Positions 27,834 through 38,023 of a stretch of DNA of 59,244 nucleotides are shown piece by piece. The notes beneath the pieces were generated by a model. The model was not told where the DNA came from, ran no database searches, and saw only the letters and a list, made by a program, of their open reading frames with translations. This DNA is from an uncultured Bacteroidota bacterium (GTDB lineage: Bacteria > Bacteroidota > Bacteroidia > Flavobacteriales > Flavobacteriaceae). Positions within the stretch are counted from its first letter, which is position 1. Every line of letters begins with the position of its first letter. The translations under genes were made by a program, and so were the position numbers. Location: the NCBI GenBank assembly GCA_902598295.1, contig CACKBA010000004.1:1-59244 (forward strand), in the 5' to 3' direction.

Positions 27834-29461
27834 TAAAAACTCTAAACTTTCTTGCTCTTACACTTCTTTTATTATCATGTAATTACAATCTCATTAATAA
27901 ATGGGAAAATTATGATGAAAGTGAAGAGATAAAAACTAATGCTACAAGCGAAAACAAAAGACTTCAATTTAAAAGAATTCAGTCCATTTCAAATGATAAG
28001 AATCAACTAATTAATGGGTTTGAGAGAGAAATATTCAATTTTTTAGAAAATGAGTATGATTTGATAAAAGAATTGATATACGAAAAGTCCATTCCCGAAA
28101 TTCAACAAAGTGTGATTAATGGGAAATTAACTTACTACAAATTGTCACTTTTTTACTTGACAAGAATTTACCTAATTGAATTTGATAAAGAAAACTATTT
28201 AAACTCCATTATATCTATAAATAAGAACATATTAAGAGAGGCAAAAAGCAAAGACAAGATTAAAAACAGTAACATTTATTCTCTTCACGGAATCCCAATT
28301 CTATTAAAGGATAATATAGGTTTTAAAGGACTTCCAACCACAGCTGGTGCACATAGCCTAAAAAACAATTTTACAGATGATGCATCAATTGTAAAACAGC
28401 TTAAAGACAATGGAGCTTTAATTCTTGGCAAAACCAATTTAAGCGAGTGGGCCAATTATTTTTGTTACGGATGTCCAAATGGATATAGCGCTATGGGTGG
28501 TCAAACCTTAAACCCATATGGAAGAAAAATTTTAGATACGGGTGGTTCAAGTTCCGGCAGTGGTGTATCAACTACTTCAAACTTAGCTGCAGCTTCACTG
28601 GGAACAGAAACATCTGGATCTATCTTATCACCATCATCAGCAAACTCACTCGTTGGAATGAAACCAACAATTGGCAATATCAGTCGAGCTGGAATTATAC
28701 CAATATCATCAACACTTGATACGGCTGGTCCAATGACTAAGTTTGTGCTTGATAATATATTGATTTACAATGCGATTAACGATTTTGACCCGTTGGATGA
28801 GTACTCTGTTGAAAATTATGATATTAGAATAGAAGAAGTTGTAGACAATGAACTAAACGAATACACAATCGGGTATTACAAAAGTTTTTATGAAAGAGAC
28901 TCTCTTTACAAAAATGCAATTGATTTTCTCATTGAAGAAGGGATTAAGTTACAAGTTATTGATGCTCCCCAGATTAGACTTGAAGGTTTCGCAAAAATAT
29001 TGGATGAAGACATGAGATATGATTTGAGAAGTTATCTATTTTTTTATGGAAATAAGAACATTAAAGTTGAAGATATTTCATCAATAATAAAATACAACGA
29101 AATGGACTCGATCGAAAGAGCGCCCTACGGTCAAGCAATTTTCAAAAAAATAATTCAAGATACAATGTCAATTAATGATTTTGAAGATTTAAAATTTGAG
29201 CTTATGAACAAAGGAAATGAGTTCTTTGATATTTCAATGGATAAACACAACTTAGACGCAATTCTCTCAATAAACAATTATCATGCAGGATATGCTGCGA
29301 TGGCTCACAATCCATGCCTAACAGTTCCTATGAAACTTAGGAAAAATAACGAACCATCCGGCTTAACAATTATCGGAGAGTCCTTTGAGGAGCAAAAACT
29401 TTATGAAATAGGTTACTTTTTTGAAAAAAAGTATAGGGGGAGGATTCCACCCGAAAACTAG
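27830..29461 (+). CDS. Amidase-signature family lipoprotein
   Basis: 543 residues. Lipoprotein signal with Cys17 (LTLLLLSCNYN). The amidase-signature core has the Ser-Ser-Lys triad: Lys160 (PILLKDNIG), cis-Ser240 (GGSSSGSG) and nucleophile Ser264 (GTETSGSI). About 100 extra helical residues precede the core. The family hydrolyses amide bonds in small molecules or peptides; the substrate is unknown. As a lipoprotein it acts in the periplasm or on the outer membrane. Coupled to murF by a 4-bp overlap, which may hint at cell-wall material, but that is speculative. Confidence 0.88.
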   Translation: MIKTLNFLALTLLLLSCNYNLINKWENYDESEEIKTNATSENKRLQFKRIQSISNDKNQLINGFEREIFNFLENEYDLIKELIYEKSIPEIQQSVINGKLTYYKLSLFYLTRIYLIEFDKENYLNSIISINKNILREAKSKDKIKNSNIYSLHGIPILLKDNIGFKGLPTTAGAHSLKNNFTDDASIVKQLKDNGALILGKTNLSEWANYFCYGCPNGYSAMGGQTLNPYGRKILDTGGSSSGSGVSTTSNLAAASLGTETSGSILSPSSANSLVGMKPTIGNISRAGIIPISSTLDTAGPMTKFVLDNILIYNAINDFDPLDEYSVENYDIRIEEVVDNELNEYTIGYYKSFYERDSLYKNAIDFLIEEGIKLQVIDAPQIRLEGFAKILDEDMRYDLRSYLFFYGNKNIKVEDISSIIKYNEMDSIERAPYGQAIFKKIIQDTMSINDFEDLKFELMNKGNEFFDISMDKHNLDAILSINNYHAGYAAMAHNPCLTVPMKLRKNNEPSGLTIIGESFEEQKLYEIGYFFEKKYRGRIPPEN

Positions 29462-29462
29462 A

Positions 29463-30023
29463 TTATTTAATCAAATTTACTTCTAGCACAACATCATCTA
29501 GAATAAGGCGATCACCTAGGTTTTCAAAAAAAGAACCAGATCTGTACTGAACGTCGTATATAGATCTATCAAATACCAACAATGCTTTATATGAACCATC
29601 ATCGACTTGGGTCATCTCAAATGTTATCGGGTTGGTAATACCTTTTATCGTTAGGTTTGCTTCAACTTGGTACTTATTGTCTATCATTTCTGACTTTTCT
29701 AAAATCTCAAGTTCTGCATTATTAAATTTATCTACACTAAAAAAATCATCATCCTTTAAATGATTTTCTAATCTATTCTTTCCTCCGCCAGAAATATCAT
29801 CAACAGAAATTGAAGTCATATCGACAATAAAATTTCCTGTAGAAATTACATCTCCATCAAATGTTATCTCCGCTTTGGTAAAATTTATATGCCCCCAATG
29901 CGAAGCATTAGTGATTTTTTTACCAGTCCACTTAACCTTGCTTTTTTCAAGATTAAAATTTGTTTGTGAAAAAGTAAAAAGTGAAGAGAGTAAAAATACG
30001 GTATATACAAAATTTATTTTCAT
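29463..30023 (-). CDS. YceI-family secreted protein
   Basis: 186 residues with a signal peptide (LLSSLFTFSQ). The YceI features are present: FNLEKSKVKWTGKKI, HWGHINFTKAEI, DMTSISVDD, HLKDDDFFSVDKFNNAELEI and ANLTIKGITNPI. YceI proteins are lipocalin-like barrels binding isoprenoid-type lipids; the physiological role is unclear. It converges on the amidase gene (one base between the stops). 29 bp lie between its start and the end of the M20 gene, so they may be co-transcribed. Confidence 0.92.
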   Translation of the reverse strand: MKINFVYTVFLLSSLFTFSQTNFNLEKSKVKWTGKKITNASHWGHINFTKAEITFDGDVISTGNFIVDMTSISVDDISGGGKNRLENHLKDDDFFSVDKFNNAELEILEKSEMIDNKYQVEANLTIKGITNPITFEMTQVDDGSYKALLVFDRSIYDVQYRSGSFFENLGDRLILDDVVLEVNLIK

Positions 30024-30052
30024 GGTGTAACTTTAACTAAAATTATGCCAAA

Positions 30053-31342
30053 TTATTTTTTTGAAATAAAATCCAAAGTTAATGCAACCATGGATCTAAT
30101 TCCTGTTTGCATAGCCGAATCGTCAACAAAGAAATCAGGACTATGATGCAAAACTGTTCGTGGATCAACTCCTTCTTTTGAACCACCAATAAAGAAATAC
30201 ATTCCGGGTATTTCTTGCTGAAAAAAGGAAAAATCTTCGGCCCCTGTTCGAGCATTCAAAAAAATTACATTCTCTGGCTTATTTACTCTTCTAAGAGTAG
30301 GAAGCATAATTTCATAAAGTTCGGGTTGATTAAAAGTAATTGGGTAACTTGTTCCATATGTAATTTTGGCTTCGACATTGTTTGCTTCAGCTAAATTCAG
30401 GACGACCTCTTCAAACCTTTTTAATAAAGTTTTTCTCATTGATGGTCTCAAGGTTCTGATTGTACCAAGCATATACAAATCTTCTGGTATTATATTGCTT
30501 CTGACTCCACCATGAATAGCACCAACTGTAATTACTGCAGCTGCTTCTGTCAATTCTAAATTTCTACTGACTATCGTTTGAAGGGAGTTAATCATCTGAG
30601 CAGCAGTAACAATAGGGTCAATTCCATCCCAAGGTCTAGATCCATGCGTTTGTTTACCCTTCAAATCAATTCTAAATTCATCAACAGCAGCCATTATACC
30701 TTTAGGTCTGACCGCAACATTTCCTACATTAAAACCAGAACCAACATGAAGACCAAAAATTGCATCTACATCTGGATTTTTTAAAACACCTTCTTTAACC
30801 ATCAACTCTGCTCCACCCTCTTCGCCTGCTGGTGCACCTTCCTCAGCTGGTTGGAAAATAAATTTTACCTGACCAGGTATTTGATCTTTTAACTCATAGA
30901 GAATCTTTGCTGTGGCTAATAAAATAGCGGTGTGCATATCATGACCACATGCATGCATGACAGGCACTTCTTCACCATTGTAGACCCCTGTCATTTTGGA
31001 AGCCCAAGGAATATCAACCCTTTCTTTTATTGGCAGTCCGTCAATATCAGCCCTCAATCCAACCACAGGACCTTCTTTTCCTTCATTAAGGATAGCTACA
31101 ACACCTGTTTTTGCAACTTCTATCTGAGGCTTATATCCAATTTTTATCAATTCATTTTTTATTCTTTCAGCAGTTTTAAATTCTCTATTGCTGAGTTCTG
31201 CATTTTCATGGAACCAATGCCTGAGTTCAATAATTTCATCAATATTTTCGTCAATTAATTTTTCAACAGTGCTGTCAAAATTTTGTCCGTAAGCTGTAAA
31301 TGATATAACCAACAGGGTAAATAAAGCAATATATTTTTTCAT
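30053..31342 (-). CDS. Secreted M20-family metal-dependent amidohydrolase
   Basis: 429 residues with a signal peptide (FTLLVISFTAYGQ). M20D signatures: ELSNREFKTA, MHACGHDMHTAILLATA with metal ligands, PAEEGAPAGEEGGAELM, FGLHVGS, and HHSPDFFVDD at the end. Relatives remove amino acids from N-acyl or indole conjugates, or act as carboxypeptidases on hippurate-like substrates. The signal peptide places it outside the cytoplasm, as in several Bacteroidota paralogues. Substrate unknown. Confidence 0.92.
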   Translation of the reverse strand: MKKYIALFTLLVISFTAYGQNFDSTVEKLIDENIDEIIELRHWFHENAELSNREFKTAERIKNELIKIGYKPQIEVAKTGVVAILNEGKEGPVVGLRADIDGLPIKERVDIPWASKMTGVYNGEEVPVMHACGHDMHTAILLATAKILYELKDQIPGQVKFIFQPAEEGAPAGEEGGAELMVKEGVLKNPDVDAIFGLHVGSGFNVGNVAVRPKGIMAAVDEFRIDLKGKQTHGSRPWDGIDPIVTAAQMINSLQTIVSRNLELTEAAAVITVGAIHGGVRSNIIPEDLYMLGTIRTLRPSMRKTLLKRFEEVVLNLAEANNVEAKITYGTSYPITFNQPELYEIMLPTLRRVNKPENVIFLNARTGAEDFSFFQQEIPGMYFFIGGSKEGVDPRTVLHHSPDFFVDDSAMQTGIRSMVALTLDFISKK

Positions 31343-31353
31343 AACTATAAATT

Positions 31354-31761
31354 TTATTCTCCAATCACAGTTAGCATTAGTCTTCTGCTACTTGCTGAAT
31401 TTCTATGCTCACAAAGATAAATTCCTTGCCAAGTACCAAAATTAGCTTTTCCGCTTGAAACTGGAAAAGAAATTGATGATCCTATCAAACTACTTTTTAT
31501 GTGAGATGTCATATCATCGGTTCCCTCAAAAACATGAGTAAAATAATTTTCATTTTCAGATACCATATGGTTGAAATGCGTTTCAAAGTCATCTCTTACT
31601 GATGGATCAGCGTTCTCATTTATAGTTAAACTAGCGGAAGTGTGCTTAATAAATAAATGTGCAATACCACTTACCTTGGGGATATGATTAATAATTTTAT
31701 TGGTAATTAAATGAAATCCACGACTGTATGGACTTAGGATTATTTCTTTTTGAAAAACCAT
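31354..31761 (-). CDS. YjbQ/UPF0047 family protein
   Basis: 135 residues from the ATG at 31761, giving MVFQKEIILSPYSRGFHLIT as in family members. A start ten codons upstream at 31791 would meet the divergent gene's ATG and is less likely. Conserved segments are HTSASLTINENADPSVR, THVFEGTDDM and GTWQGIYLCEHR. Family members have weak thiamine-phosphate synthase activity in vitro; the true role is unresolved. Only 29 bp separate its start from the divergent SRPBCC gene, so any promoters must overlap coding sequence. Confidence 0.9.
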   Translation of the reverse strand: MVFQKEIILSPYSRGFHLITNKIINHIPKVSGIAHLFIKHTSASLTINENADPSVRDDFETHFNHMVSENENYFTHVFEGTDDMTSHIKSSLIGSSISFPVSSGKANFGTWQGIYLCEHRNSASSRRLMLTVIGE

Positions 31762-31790
31762 TTCTATAAATTTAAATAATTTAGTAATCA

Positions 31791-32297
31791 ATGATCGATA
31801 ATCCGAAAAAATCTTGGTCTGTAGGATTCAAAATGAAAATTGATTCCAATGTTGATGATCTTTGGAATATCATAACAAAGCCAGGGCATCTTGAGATGGT
31901 ACATCCCTTTTGCAAAGAGAATTATCCAATTTTATGGGACAAAGAAAACTCCAAAGATGTTTTAATTTACACCAACGGAATAAAATTAATTAGGGAATTT
32001 AAATCATGGAACGAAAAACAGGGTTACACTTTAGAAATTGGAACCGAAAATGGAAGAAAGTCACTTGTGGAGTGGAAAATCACTAGAGAAAATCAAAAAA
32101 CATATTTGTCAATAAAAATTTATTCTTTTTACATGAGGGATAGAAGTTTAATTATTTCGTTTTTACCACATTTTATTTTCATATATCCAAATCTAAGGAA
32201 ATACTTAAAAAGCGTAATTGGCGGAATTAATTACTACCTTCTGAACAAAAAAAGAGTTCCAAGAAATTTTTTTGGAAGTCATAGTTGGTTCTCTTAA
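31791..32297 (+). CDS. SRPBCC (START-like) ligand-binding domain protein
   Basis: 168 residues. The N-terminal two-thirds fit a Bet v1/START-like fold: MKIDSNVDDLWNIITKPGHL, WKITRENQKTYLSIKIY, and a long C-terminal helix (LRKYLKSVIGGINYYL). Such domains bind hydrophobic molecules; this one lacks any further domain and its ligand is unknown. No signal peptide is seen. It stands alone, divergent from yjbQ. Confidence 0.7.
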   Translation: MIDNPKKSWSVGFKMKIDSNVDDLWNIITKPGHLEMVHPFCKENYPILWDKENSKDVLIYTNGIKLIREFKSWNEKQGYTLEIGTENGRKSLVEWKITRENQKTYLSIKIYSFYMRDRSLIISFLPHFIFIYPNLRKYLKSVIGGINYYLLNKKRVPRNFFGSHSWFS

Positions 32298-32343
32298 TTA
32301 CAAAAAAAAACTATTTAGTAACACTTTGTCATCCATTTGGTAT

Positions 32344-32351
32344 TAAATTTG
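32344..32351 (+). promoter_or_regulatory. Bacteroidetes-type -7 box of the RND efflux operon
   Basis: TAAATTTG matches TAnnTTTG fully, 15 bp upstream of the adaptor ATG. A TTTG lies 15 bases upstream of the box, shorter than the usual 19-21 base spacing, so only the -7 element is convincing. Confidence 0.4.
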
Positions 32352-32366
32352 CCCCTTTAAAACTAA

Positions 32367-33473
32367 ATGAAAAGAACAATAATATCCGTAGTTGCAGGTC
32401 TAATTTTATTAGTTGTTACATACTTTCTTTCCAATTTGATTATGAATTCGGGTGATAAGATAGTAGCAAAGGCAGTAACTGCTGAGGAAAACGTAAAAGT
32501 AACAAAGGTCAAAAATTCGACCAATGATGCCACATTGAGTCTAAATTCAATTGTTCAGTCTGAAAACAAATTGCAACTAATTTCTGAAGTAAGCGGAATT
32601 ATAGATTTCACAAATATCCGATTTAAAAAAGGACAAAAATTCAAAAAAGGTCAGACAATCATAAAAATAAATTCTGACGAAGCAGAGGCTTTTTTAAGGC
32701 AAAGCAGAAGTCAATTCCAAAATCAAATAGCAACCATTCTTGCCGATATTAAGATTGATTACCCCGAAAGTTATAAAAAATGGGAAGATTACTTTCTAAA
32801 TTATGATATTGAAAAAAACATTTCAGAGTTGCCCGAACAAAGCACAAATAATGAAACCTTCTTTTTAACTGGAAGGGGTATAATTTCAAGTTACTACGGA
32901 GTAAAGTCGGCAGAAGAAAGATTGAGAAAGTACAAGATTACTGCACCATTTGATGGTGTTGTATCAAGTTCTTTTGTTGAGAATGGTACTATGGCAAGAG
33001 CAGGTATGGTACTTGGCGAATTTATAAATAGTGATTCATTTGAAATAGAGGTTAATATTCCAACAGACTACAAATCTTATATTATTTTAGGAAAAGAAGT
33101 TAATATCAAACTGTCTGATGAAAGTAACGTAATTGGAAAAATTAATAGGATTAACAATAATGTAAACCGAGAAACACAAACTGTAAGTGTTTTTGTAAGT
33201 AGTTATTCTAAACAACTAAGTGATGGAATGTATGTTGATTTAAATTTATCTCTCAAATCAATTGAAAATTCTTTTAAAATTTCTAGATCAATGATTAAGA
33301 ATGATTCAATTGTTCACACAGTGGAGTCAATGACTGTCAAAAATAAAATAGTAAATCCTGAGTTTTTTAACGACAACTACGCCATTGTCACTGGTCTTAA
33401 AGATGGAGACTTAGTGATTCAAACTCAAATTGCTGAAATATTTGAGGGTATGAAAGTCAAAATCATTGATTAG
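32367..33473 (+). CDS. RND efflux periplasmic adaptor subunit (HlyD/MFP family)
   Basis: 368 residues. An N-terminal membrane anchor (VAGLILLVVTYFLSNLIM), a barrel-sandwich/lipoyl half (SGIIDFTNIRFKKGQKFKKG), a helical hairpin (about 110-185), the second lipoyl half (KYKITAPFDGVVSSSFVENG) and a beta-barrel domain (VNIPTDYKSYII). It bridges the inner-membrane RND pump and the outer-membrane channel. First gene of a three-gene operon; the pump gene starts 2 bases after its stop. Confidence 0.9.
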   Translation: MKRTIISVVAGLILLVVTYFLSNLIMNSGDKIVAKAVTAEENVKVTKVKNSTNDATLSLNSIVQSENKLQLISEVSGIIDFTNIRFKKGQKFKKGQTIIKINSDEAEAFLRQSRSQFQNQIATILADIKIDYPESYKKWEDYFLNYDIEKNISELPEQSTNNETFFLTGRGIISSYYGVKSAEERLRKYKITAPFDGVVSSSFVENGTMARAGMVLGEFINSDSFEIEVNIPTDYKSYIILGKEVNIKLSDESNVIGKINRINNNVNRETQTVSVFVSSYSKQLSDGMYVDLNLSLKSIENSFKISRSMIKNDSIVHTVESMTVKNKIVNPEFFNDNYAIVTGLKDGDLVIQTQIAEIFEGMKVKIID

Positions 33474-33475
33474 TA

Positions 33476-36400
33476 GTGAGAAGATTAATTACCTATTTTG
33501 TCAACTACCCAAAAGCAATAAATATTCTTGTCTTATTTTTTATTGTCTTTGGAACAGCAGGTACGTTAGCCTTAAAATCTTCTTTTTACCCACTAATTGA
33601 TGCAAAATTTATTGAAATAAGTGCTGTACTTCCTGGTGCATCACCTGAGGAGGTTGAGGAAGGTATTGTAATGAAGATTGAGGAAAATCTTAAGGGAATT
33701 GAGGGGGTTGATAGATATTATTCCACATCAAGAGAAAATCTCGGTTATATATTAGTTGAAACTCTTGAGGACTCTGATGTTGATAATGTTTTAATTGATG
33801 TTAAGAATGCCGTGGATAAAGTCCCATCTTTTCCAGTCGACCTTGAACCAATTGTCGTAAAAAAAATGGAGCAACAAGAACCTACCTTTATTTTTTCACT
33901 GACCGCAGAAAATATTGATTTGAGTTCATTAAAAAATATTTCAAAAAAAATTGAGGTGGACCTAAGAAATCTTGAGGGTATATCTCAAATATCTACATCC
34001 GGGTTTTCTGACAATGAAATTGAAATTTCTGTAAATGAGAAACTACTATCAAAATACAACCTAACCTTTTATGAAATTTTAGATGCAGTTCAAAAGAGCA
34101 ATATAATTGTCAGTGGAGGAACCATCAAAACCAATGAAGAAAAATTTTTAATAAGATCCAACAACAAAAATTATTACTCAAATCAACTCAATGAAATTAT
34201 TGTAAAATCATTTCCCTCAGGAAATAACTTAAAACTTGGGGATGTTGCTAATGTTTATGAAAAATTTTCTGATGATGAACCTGAGTTAAAATTTATTGAC
34301 AACAAGTCCTCAGTGATAATGACTGTATTGAGTACTAAAAACGAAGACCTTTTAGAATCAGCCGACAAAATCAGACTTTATATTGATGACTTCAACAAAA
34401 AGAATGAGAATTTTCAACTCATCAAGTTAAAAGATTACTCTGAAGTTTTGAGACAAAGAACCAATCTTCTGCTTGAGAATGGTGGTCTAGGTATTCTACT
34501 AGTTTTAGGATTATTATCACTTTTTTTGAACACAAGATTGGCTTTTTGGGTTGCATTTGGTTTACCTATTTCCTTTCTTGGAATGCTGATATTCGCAGGA
34601 AACTTCAATATAACTATCAATATCATGTCTCTGTTTGGGATGATTGTTGTTATTGGGATTTTGGTTGACGATGCAATTGTTATCGCTGAAAATATTTACA
34701 AGCACTATGAAAGTGGAAAGTCAGCAGCAGATGCTGCTGTTGATGGGACACTTGAAGTGTTACCAGCCATTGTTTCTGCTATTATAACAACAATAATCTC
34801 CTTTGCAACATTACTTTTGCTAGCAGGTGATGTTGGTAATTTCTTTGGAGAAGTTGCCATGATTGTTATAATTACACTAATTGTATCACTTATCGAAGCG
34901 CTAATCATATTGCCATCACACTTGGCTCATTCTGATGCACTCAAGAGAAAAAAGGAAGATGAAAATGGAATTCTATTTGGATTTTTTTCAAAAATGAAAA
35001 AACTAAACCAAAGGGGTTATCGGGTCATGGATTGGTTAAGAGATAAAATTTATACTCCAATGTTAAGGTTCGGATTAGAGTATCGATTTCTCAGTCTAAG
35101 TGGTTTTATTGCTGCACTCATGCTAACTGTGAGTTCAGTTTTTGGAGGTATCATTCCGATGACATTTTTTCCAACAATTGCGAGTGATTTTGTAACAGTT
35201 GATTTAAAAATGCCCATGGGTACTAGCACAAAAGTCACAGATTCCATTATTAATGTTATTGAAAAAAATGCAATCATTGCTGGCAATGAACTTCAAGAAA
35301 AGTACATGAAAGATGATAAGAGAAAACTCATTCAAAACATTCAAAAAAACATTGGAAATTATGCTGATAATTTAGAAATGGTTGCCGGTGTGGGGAACAT
35401 AGAAGGTTCAAGTGTTGCATCATTGGAAATATATATGTTAGATAGTGAGGAAAGAACGCAAGATATTAAGTCATCGATGCTTGCTTCTTTAATTAGAGAA
35501 AAAACTGGAACAATCCCTGGAGCAGAAAAATTTATCATTAACGACGGTGCTAATTTTGGAGGGAGCCCTGTTGCTATTTCTCTTTTGAGTAATAATAAAT
35601 CTGATTTAAAAAATGCTAAAGATGATTTGATTAAAAATTTAGAGTCTAACCCTATTTTGGTTGATATAGCTCACAATGATCCACAAGGTTTTAAAGAAAT
35701 TGAAATTCAGTTGAGGGAGAATGCATACGCGCTAGGTCTAAATCTTCAATCGGTTATGACTCAAGTAAGATCTGCATTTTTTGGAATAGAAGCCCAAAGA
35801 ATACAGAGAGGGAATGAGGATGTAAAACTTTGGATTAGGTACGATGAATCAAGTAGGTCAGAAATTAAAAATCTTGACAATATGAAAATTGTTACACCCA
35901 ATGGTAAAAAAGTTTTCTTAAAAGAAATTGCAAATTTTTCAATAGCTCGTGGTGATGTGGCAATAAATCATTTAAATGGCGAAAGAGAAATTAAGATAAC
36001 AGCAAATTTGATTGACCCTAATCAAAGTGCATCAGATGCAGTGTTTGGTATTCAACAAAATATAATACCAATAATAGAGGAAAAATATCCTACCATAGAA
36101 ACTTCTTTTGAGGGTCAGTACAGGGAAGCCAATAAAACAATCCAGTCTTCTAAGGTCGTTTTTCCTCTGGCATTGTTTTTAATTTTCTGTGTTATCGGGT
36201 TCACATTTAGAACATACAGTCAACCATTTTTACTTTTATTGTTAATTCCATTCAGTTTAACGACTGTTGCCTGGGGCCATTTGGTTCATGGATTTCCAGT
36301 TAATGTTATCTCACTTTTGGGTGTAATTGCATTAGTTGGAATTCTTGTAAATGATGGATTGGTTTTGATATCTAAATTTAATTCAAACCTAAGGTTAGGA

Positions 36401-36718
36401 AAAAGTTATGATGAATCGTTGTTTGGAGCAGGGAAAGAGCGATTTAGAGCAATATTTTTAACATCAATAACTACAATGGCAGGATTGGCTCCGATAATCT
36501 TTGAAAAAAGTTTTCAAGCACAATTATTAAAGCCAATGGCAATATCTATTGCTTACGGAATTGGGTATGCTACTTTCCTGACTTTGATATTACTTCCAAT
36601 ACTTCTTTCCCTAACCAATACCTTGAAGTTAAATTTTGTATGGTTGAGGAGCGGTAAAAAAGTTGACAAAAGAGACGTTGAGGCTCCAGTAATAGAACTT
36701 AAAAGAGAGAATAAATGA
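33476..36718 (+). CDS. RND-family efflux transporter permease
   Basis: 1080 residues from a GTG at 33476. The architecture is that of AcrB-type pumps: TM1 (about 10-30), porter domain, TM2-6 with the proton-relay pair in GILVDDAIVIAENIYKHYE (TM4), a second porter domain, then TM7-12 with IALVGILVNDGLVLISKFN. In TM10 the segment carries Asn-Asp and not the Lys of AcrB, a pattern seen in other Bacteroidota pumps. The substrate is unknown. It overlaps the TolC-type gene by 4 bp (ATGA). Confidence 0.95.
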   Translation: MRRLITYFVNYPKAINILVLFFIVFGTAGTLALKSSFYPLIDAKFIEISAVLPGASPEEVEEGIVMKIEENLKGIEGVDRYYSTSRENLGYILVETLEDSDVDNVLIDVKNAVDKVPSFPVDLEPIVVKKMEQQEPTFIFSLTAENIDLSSLKNISKKIEVDLRNLEGISQISTSGFSDNEIEISVNEKLLSKYNLTFYEILDAVQKSNIIVSGGTIKTNEEKFLIRSNNKNYYSNQLNEIIVKSFPSGNNLKLGDVANVYEKFSDDEPELKFIDNKSSVIMTVLSTKNEDLLESADKIRLYIDDFNKKNENFQLIKLKDYSEVLRQRTNLLLENGGLGILLVLGLLSLFLNTRLAFWVAFGLPISFLGMLIFAGNFNITINIMSLFGMIVVIGILVDDAIVIAENIYKHYESGKSAADAAVDGTLEVLPAIVSAIITTIISFATLLLLAGDVGNFFGEVAMIVIITLIVSLIEALIILPSHLAHSDALKRKKEDENGILFGFFSKMKKLNQRGYRVMDWLRDKIYTPMLRFGLEYRFLSLSGFIAALMLTVSSVFGGIIPMTFFPTIASDFVTVDLKMPMGTSTKVTDSIINVIEKNAIIAGNELQEKYMKDDKRKLIQNIQKNIGNYADNLEMVAGVGNIEGSSVASLEIYMLDSEERTQDIKSSMLASLIREKTGTIPGAEKFIINDGANFGGSPVAISLLSNNKSDLKNAKDDLIKNLESNPILVDIAHNDPQGFKEIEIQLRENAYALGLNLQSVMTQVRSAFFGIEAQRIQRGNEDVKLWIRYDESSRSEIKNLDNMKIVTPNGKKVFLKEIANFSIARGDVAINHLNGEREIKITANLIDPNQSASDAVFGIQQNIIPIIEEKYPTIETSFEGQYREANKTIQSSKVVFPLALFLIFCVIGFTFRTYSQPFLLLLLIPFSLTTVAWGHLVHGFPVNVISLLGVIALVGILVNDGLVLISKFNSNLRLGKSYDESLFGAGKERFRAIFLTSITTMAGLAPIIFEKSFQAQLLKPMAISIAYGIGYATFLTLILLPILLSLTNTLKLNFVWLRSGKKVDKRDVEAPVIELKRENK

Positions 36719-38022
36719 GAAAATTGATTTATATATTATTTGTTTTTTTTAACAACAGTTACGCTCAAGAAATTCTTACTACTGATATGGCTGTTAGACT
36801 AACTCTTGAAAATAATCTTGACATCAAGGTCAGTGAAAATATCTTAGAAATCTCAAAAAATAATTCGTCAATTTTAAATAGTGATTATTTACCCACTGTC
36901 AATGCAACATCAGGCCTAACCAGAAATCAAGGAGATGTTGAAGTTAAAACTAACCAAGGTATTTCAGCTAAAATAGATGACACTTATAATGATGAAAGTT
37001 TTGGTAGTGTGAATGTCATATACAACCTTATTGATGGTAAAGGAAGAAAATATAACTACAAAAAATCCAAAGAACTTTATAATAGAACCAAGTTGGAAGT
37101 AAAAGAGATTATTGAAAACACACTACTGCAACTCTTTACAGTATACTTTGATTTTGCTAGATTAACAAAGGAAAAGAAAATATTAAAAAATACGCTAGAT
37201 ATCTCTGTTGAAAGATTGGATAGAGTCAAAACAAAATACAAATTTGGGCAGTCCACATCGCTTGAGGTTTCAAGTGCTGAGGTTGATAAAAACACAGATA
37301 GTTTAAACTATTTGAATATCATTAAAGTCCTTTCAAATACCAAAAGAGACCTTAACTTGATTATGAATATTGATTTAGAATCAGATTTTGAGGTGGTTGA
37401 AGACATTGATTTTATAAACGAAATAGAAACTGAAAAGTTCTTTAATGCAGGATTAAATAACAATACATTGTTTCAGATATTAAATAAAGATGTTGCAATT
37501 TCAGACCTAGAGTTAAAAGTTATAAAATCAACATATTTACCTACAGTACAATTGAGAGGTTCATATGGATGGAATGAAACAGTTGATGAGATCGCTTACA
37601 ACCCAGTCAATGAATTCTATTCAAAAGGAATTTCAACAGGAATAAATATTTCAATTCCAATTTTTGATGGTGGAAAAAGAATTACTGCGAATAAAAACGC
37701 AAGATTAAATCTGGAAAACTCCTTAATTCAAAAAAAGAAAAACGAGTTGGAAATAGGCAAAAACCTTAGGAATGCATACGAGACCTTTAAAAACAACTTG
37801 TTCCTACTTAAAATTCAAGAAAAAAGTTTTCAAACTAGCAAACTGTCATTTTCTAAATTTGAAGAAAAATATTCTTTAGGTCTGGTTTCGTCCCTCGAAT
37901 TTAGGCAGGCGCAAACTAATTTACTGAGAGCAGAACTTTTATTTAATAATTCTTTGTTTGAAACTAAAATTTCTGAATTAATTTTTCTAAAACTAAGTGG
38001 AGAAATAGTAAGTAACTATTAG
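36715..38022 (+). CDS. TolC-family outer membrane efflux protein
   Basis: 435 residues with a signal peptide (LIYILFVFFNNSYAQ). Two repeats of the outer membrane efflux protein fold: long helices with LTLENNLDIKVSENILEISKNN, a second half with AISDLELKVIKSTYLPTVQLRG and SIPIFDGGKR. It forms the outer-membrane and periplasmic tunnel of the RND system encoded just upstream. No regulator gene is adjacent. Confidence 0.93.
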   Translation: MRKLIYILFVFFNNSYAQEILTTDMAVRLTLENNLDIKVSENILEISKNNSSILNSDYLPTVNATSGLTRNQGDVEVKTNQGISAKIDDTYNDESFGSVNVIYNLIDGKGRKYNYKKSKELYNRTKLEVKEIIENTLLQLFTVYFDFARLTKEKKILKNTLDISVERLDRVKTKYKFGQSTSLEVSSAEVDKNTDSLNYLNIIKVLSNTKRDLNLIMNIDLESDFEVVEDIDFINEIETEKFFNAGLNNNTLFQILNKDVAISDLELKVIKSTYLPTVQLRGSYGWNETVDEIAYNPVNEFYSKGISTGINISIPIFDGGKRITANKNARLNLENSLIQKKKNELEIGKNLRNAYETFKNNLFLLKIQEKSFQTSKLSFSKFEEKYSLGLVSSLEFRQAQTNLLRAELLFNNSLFETKISELIFLKLSGEIVSNY

Positions 38023-38023
38023 T

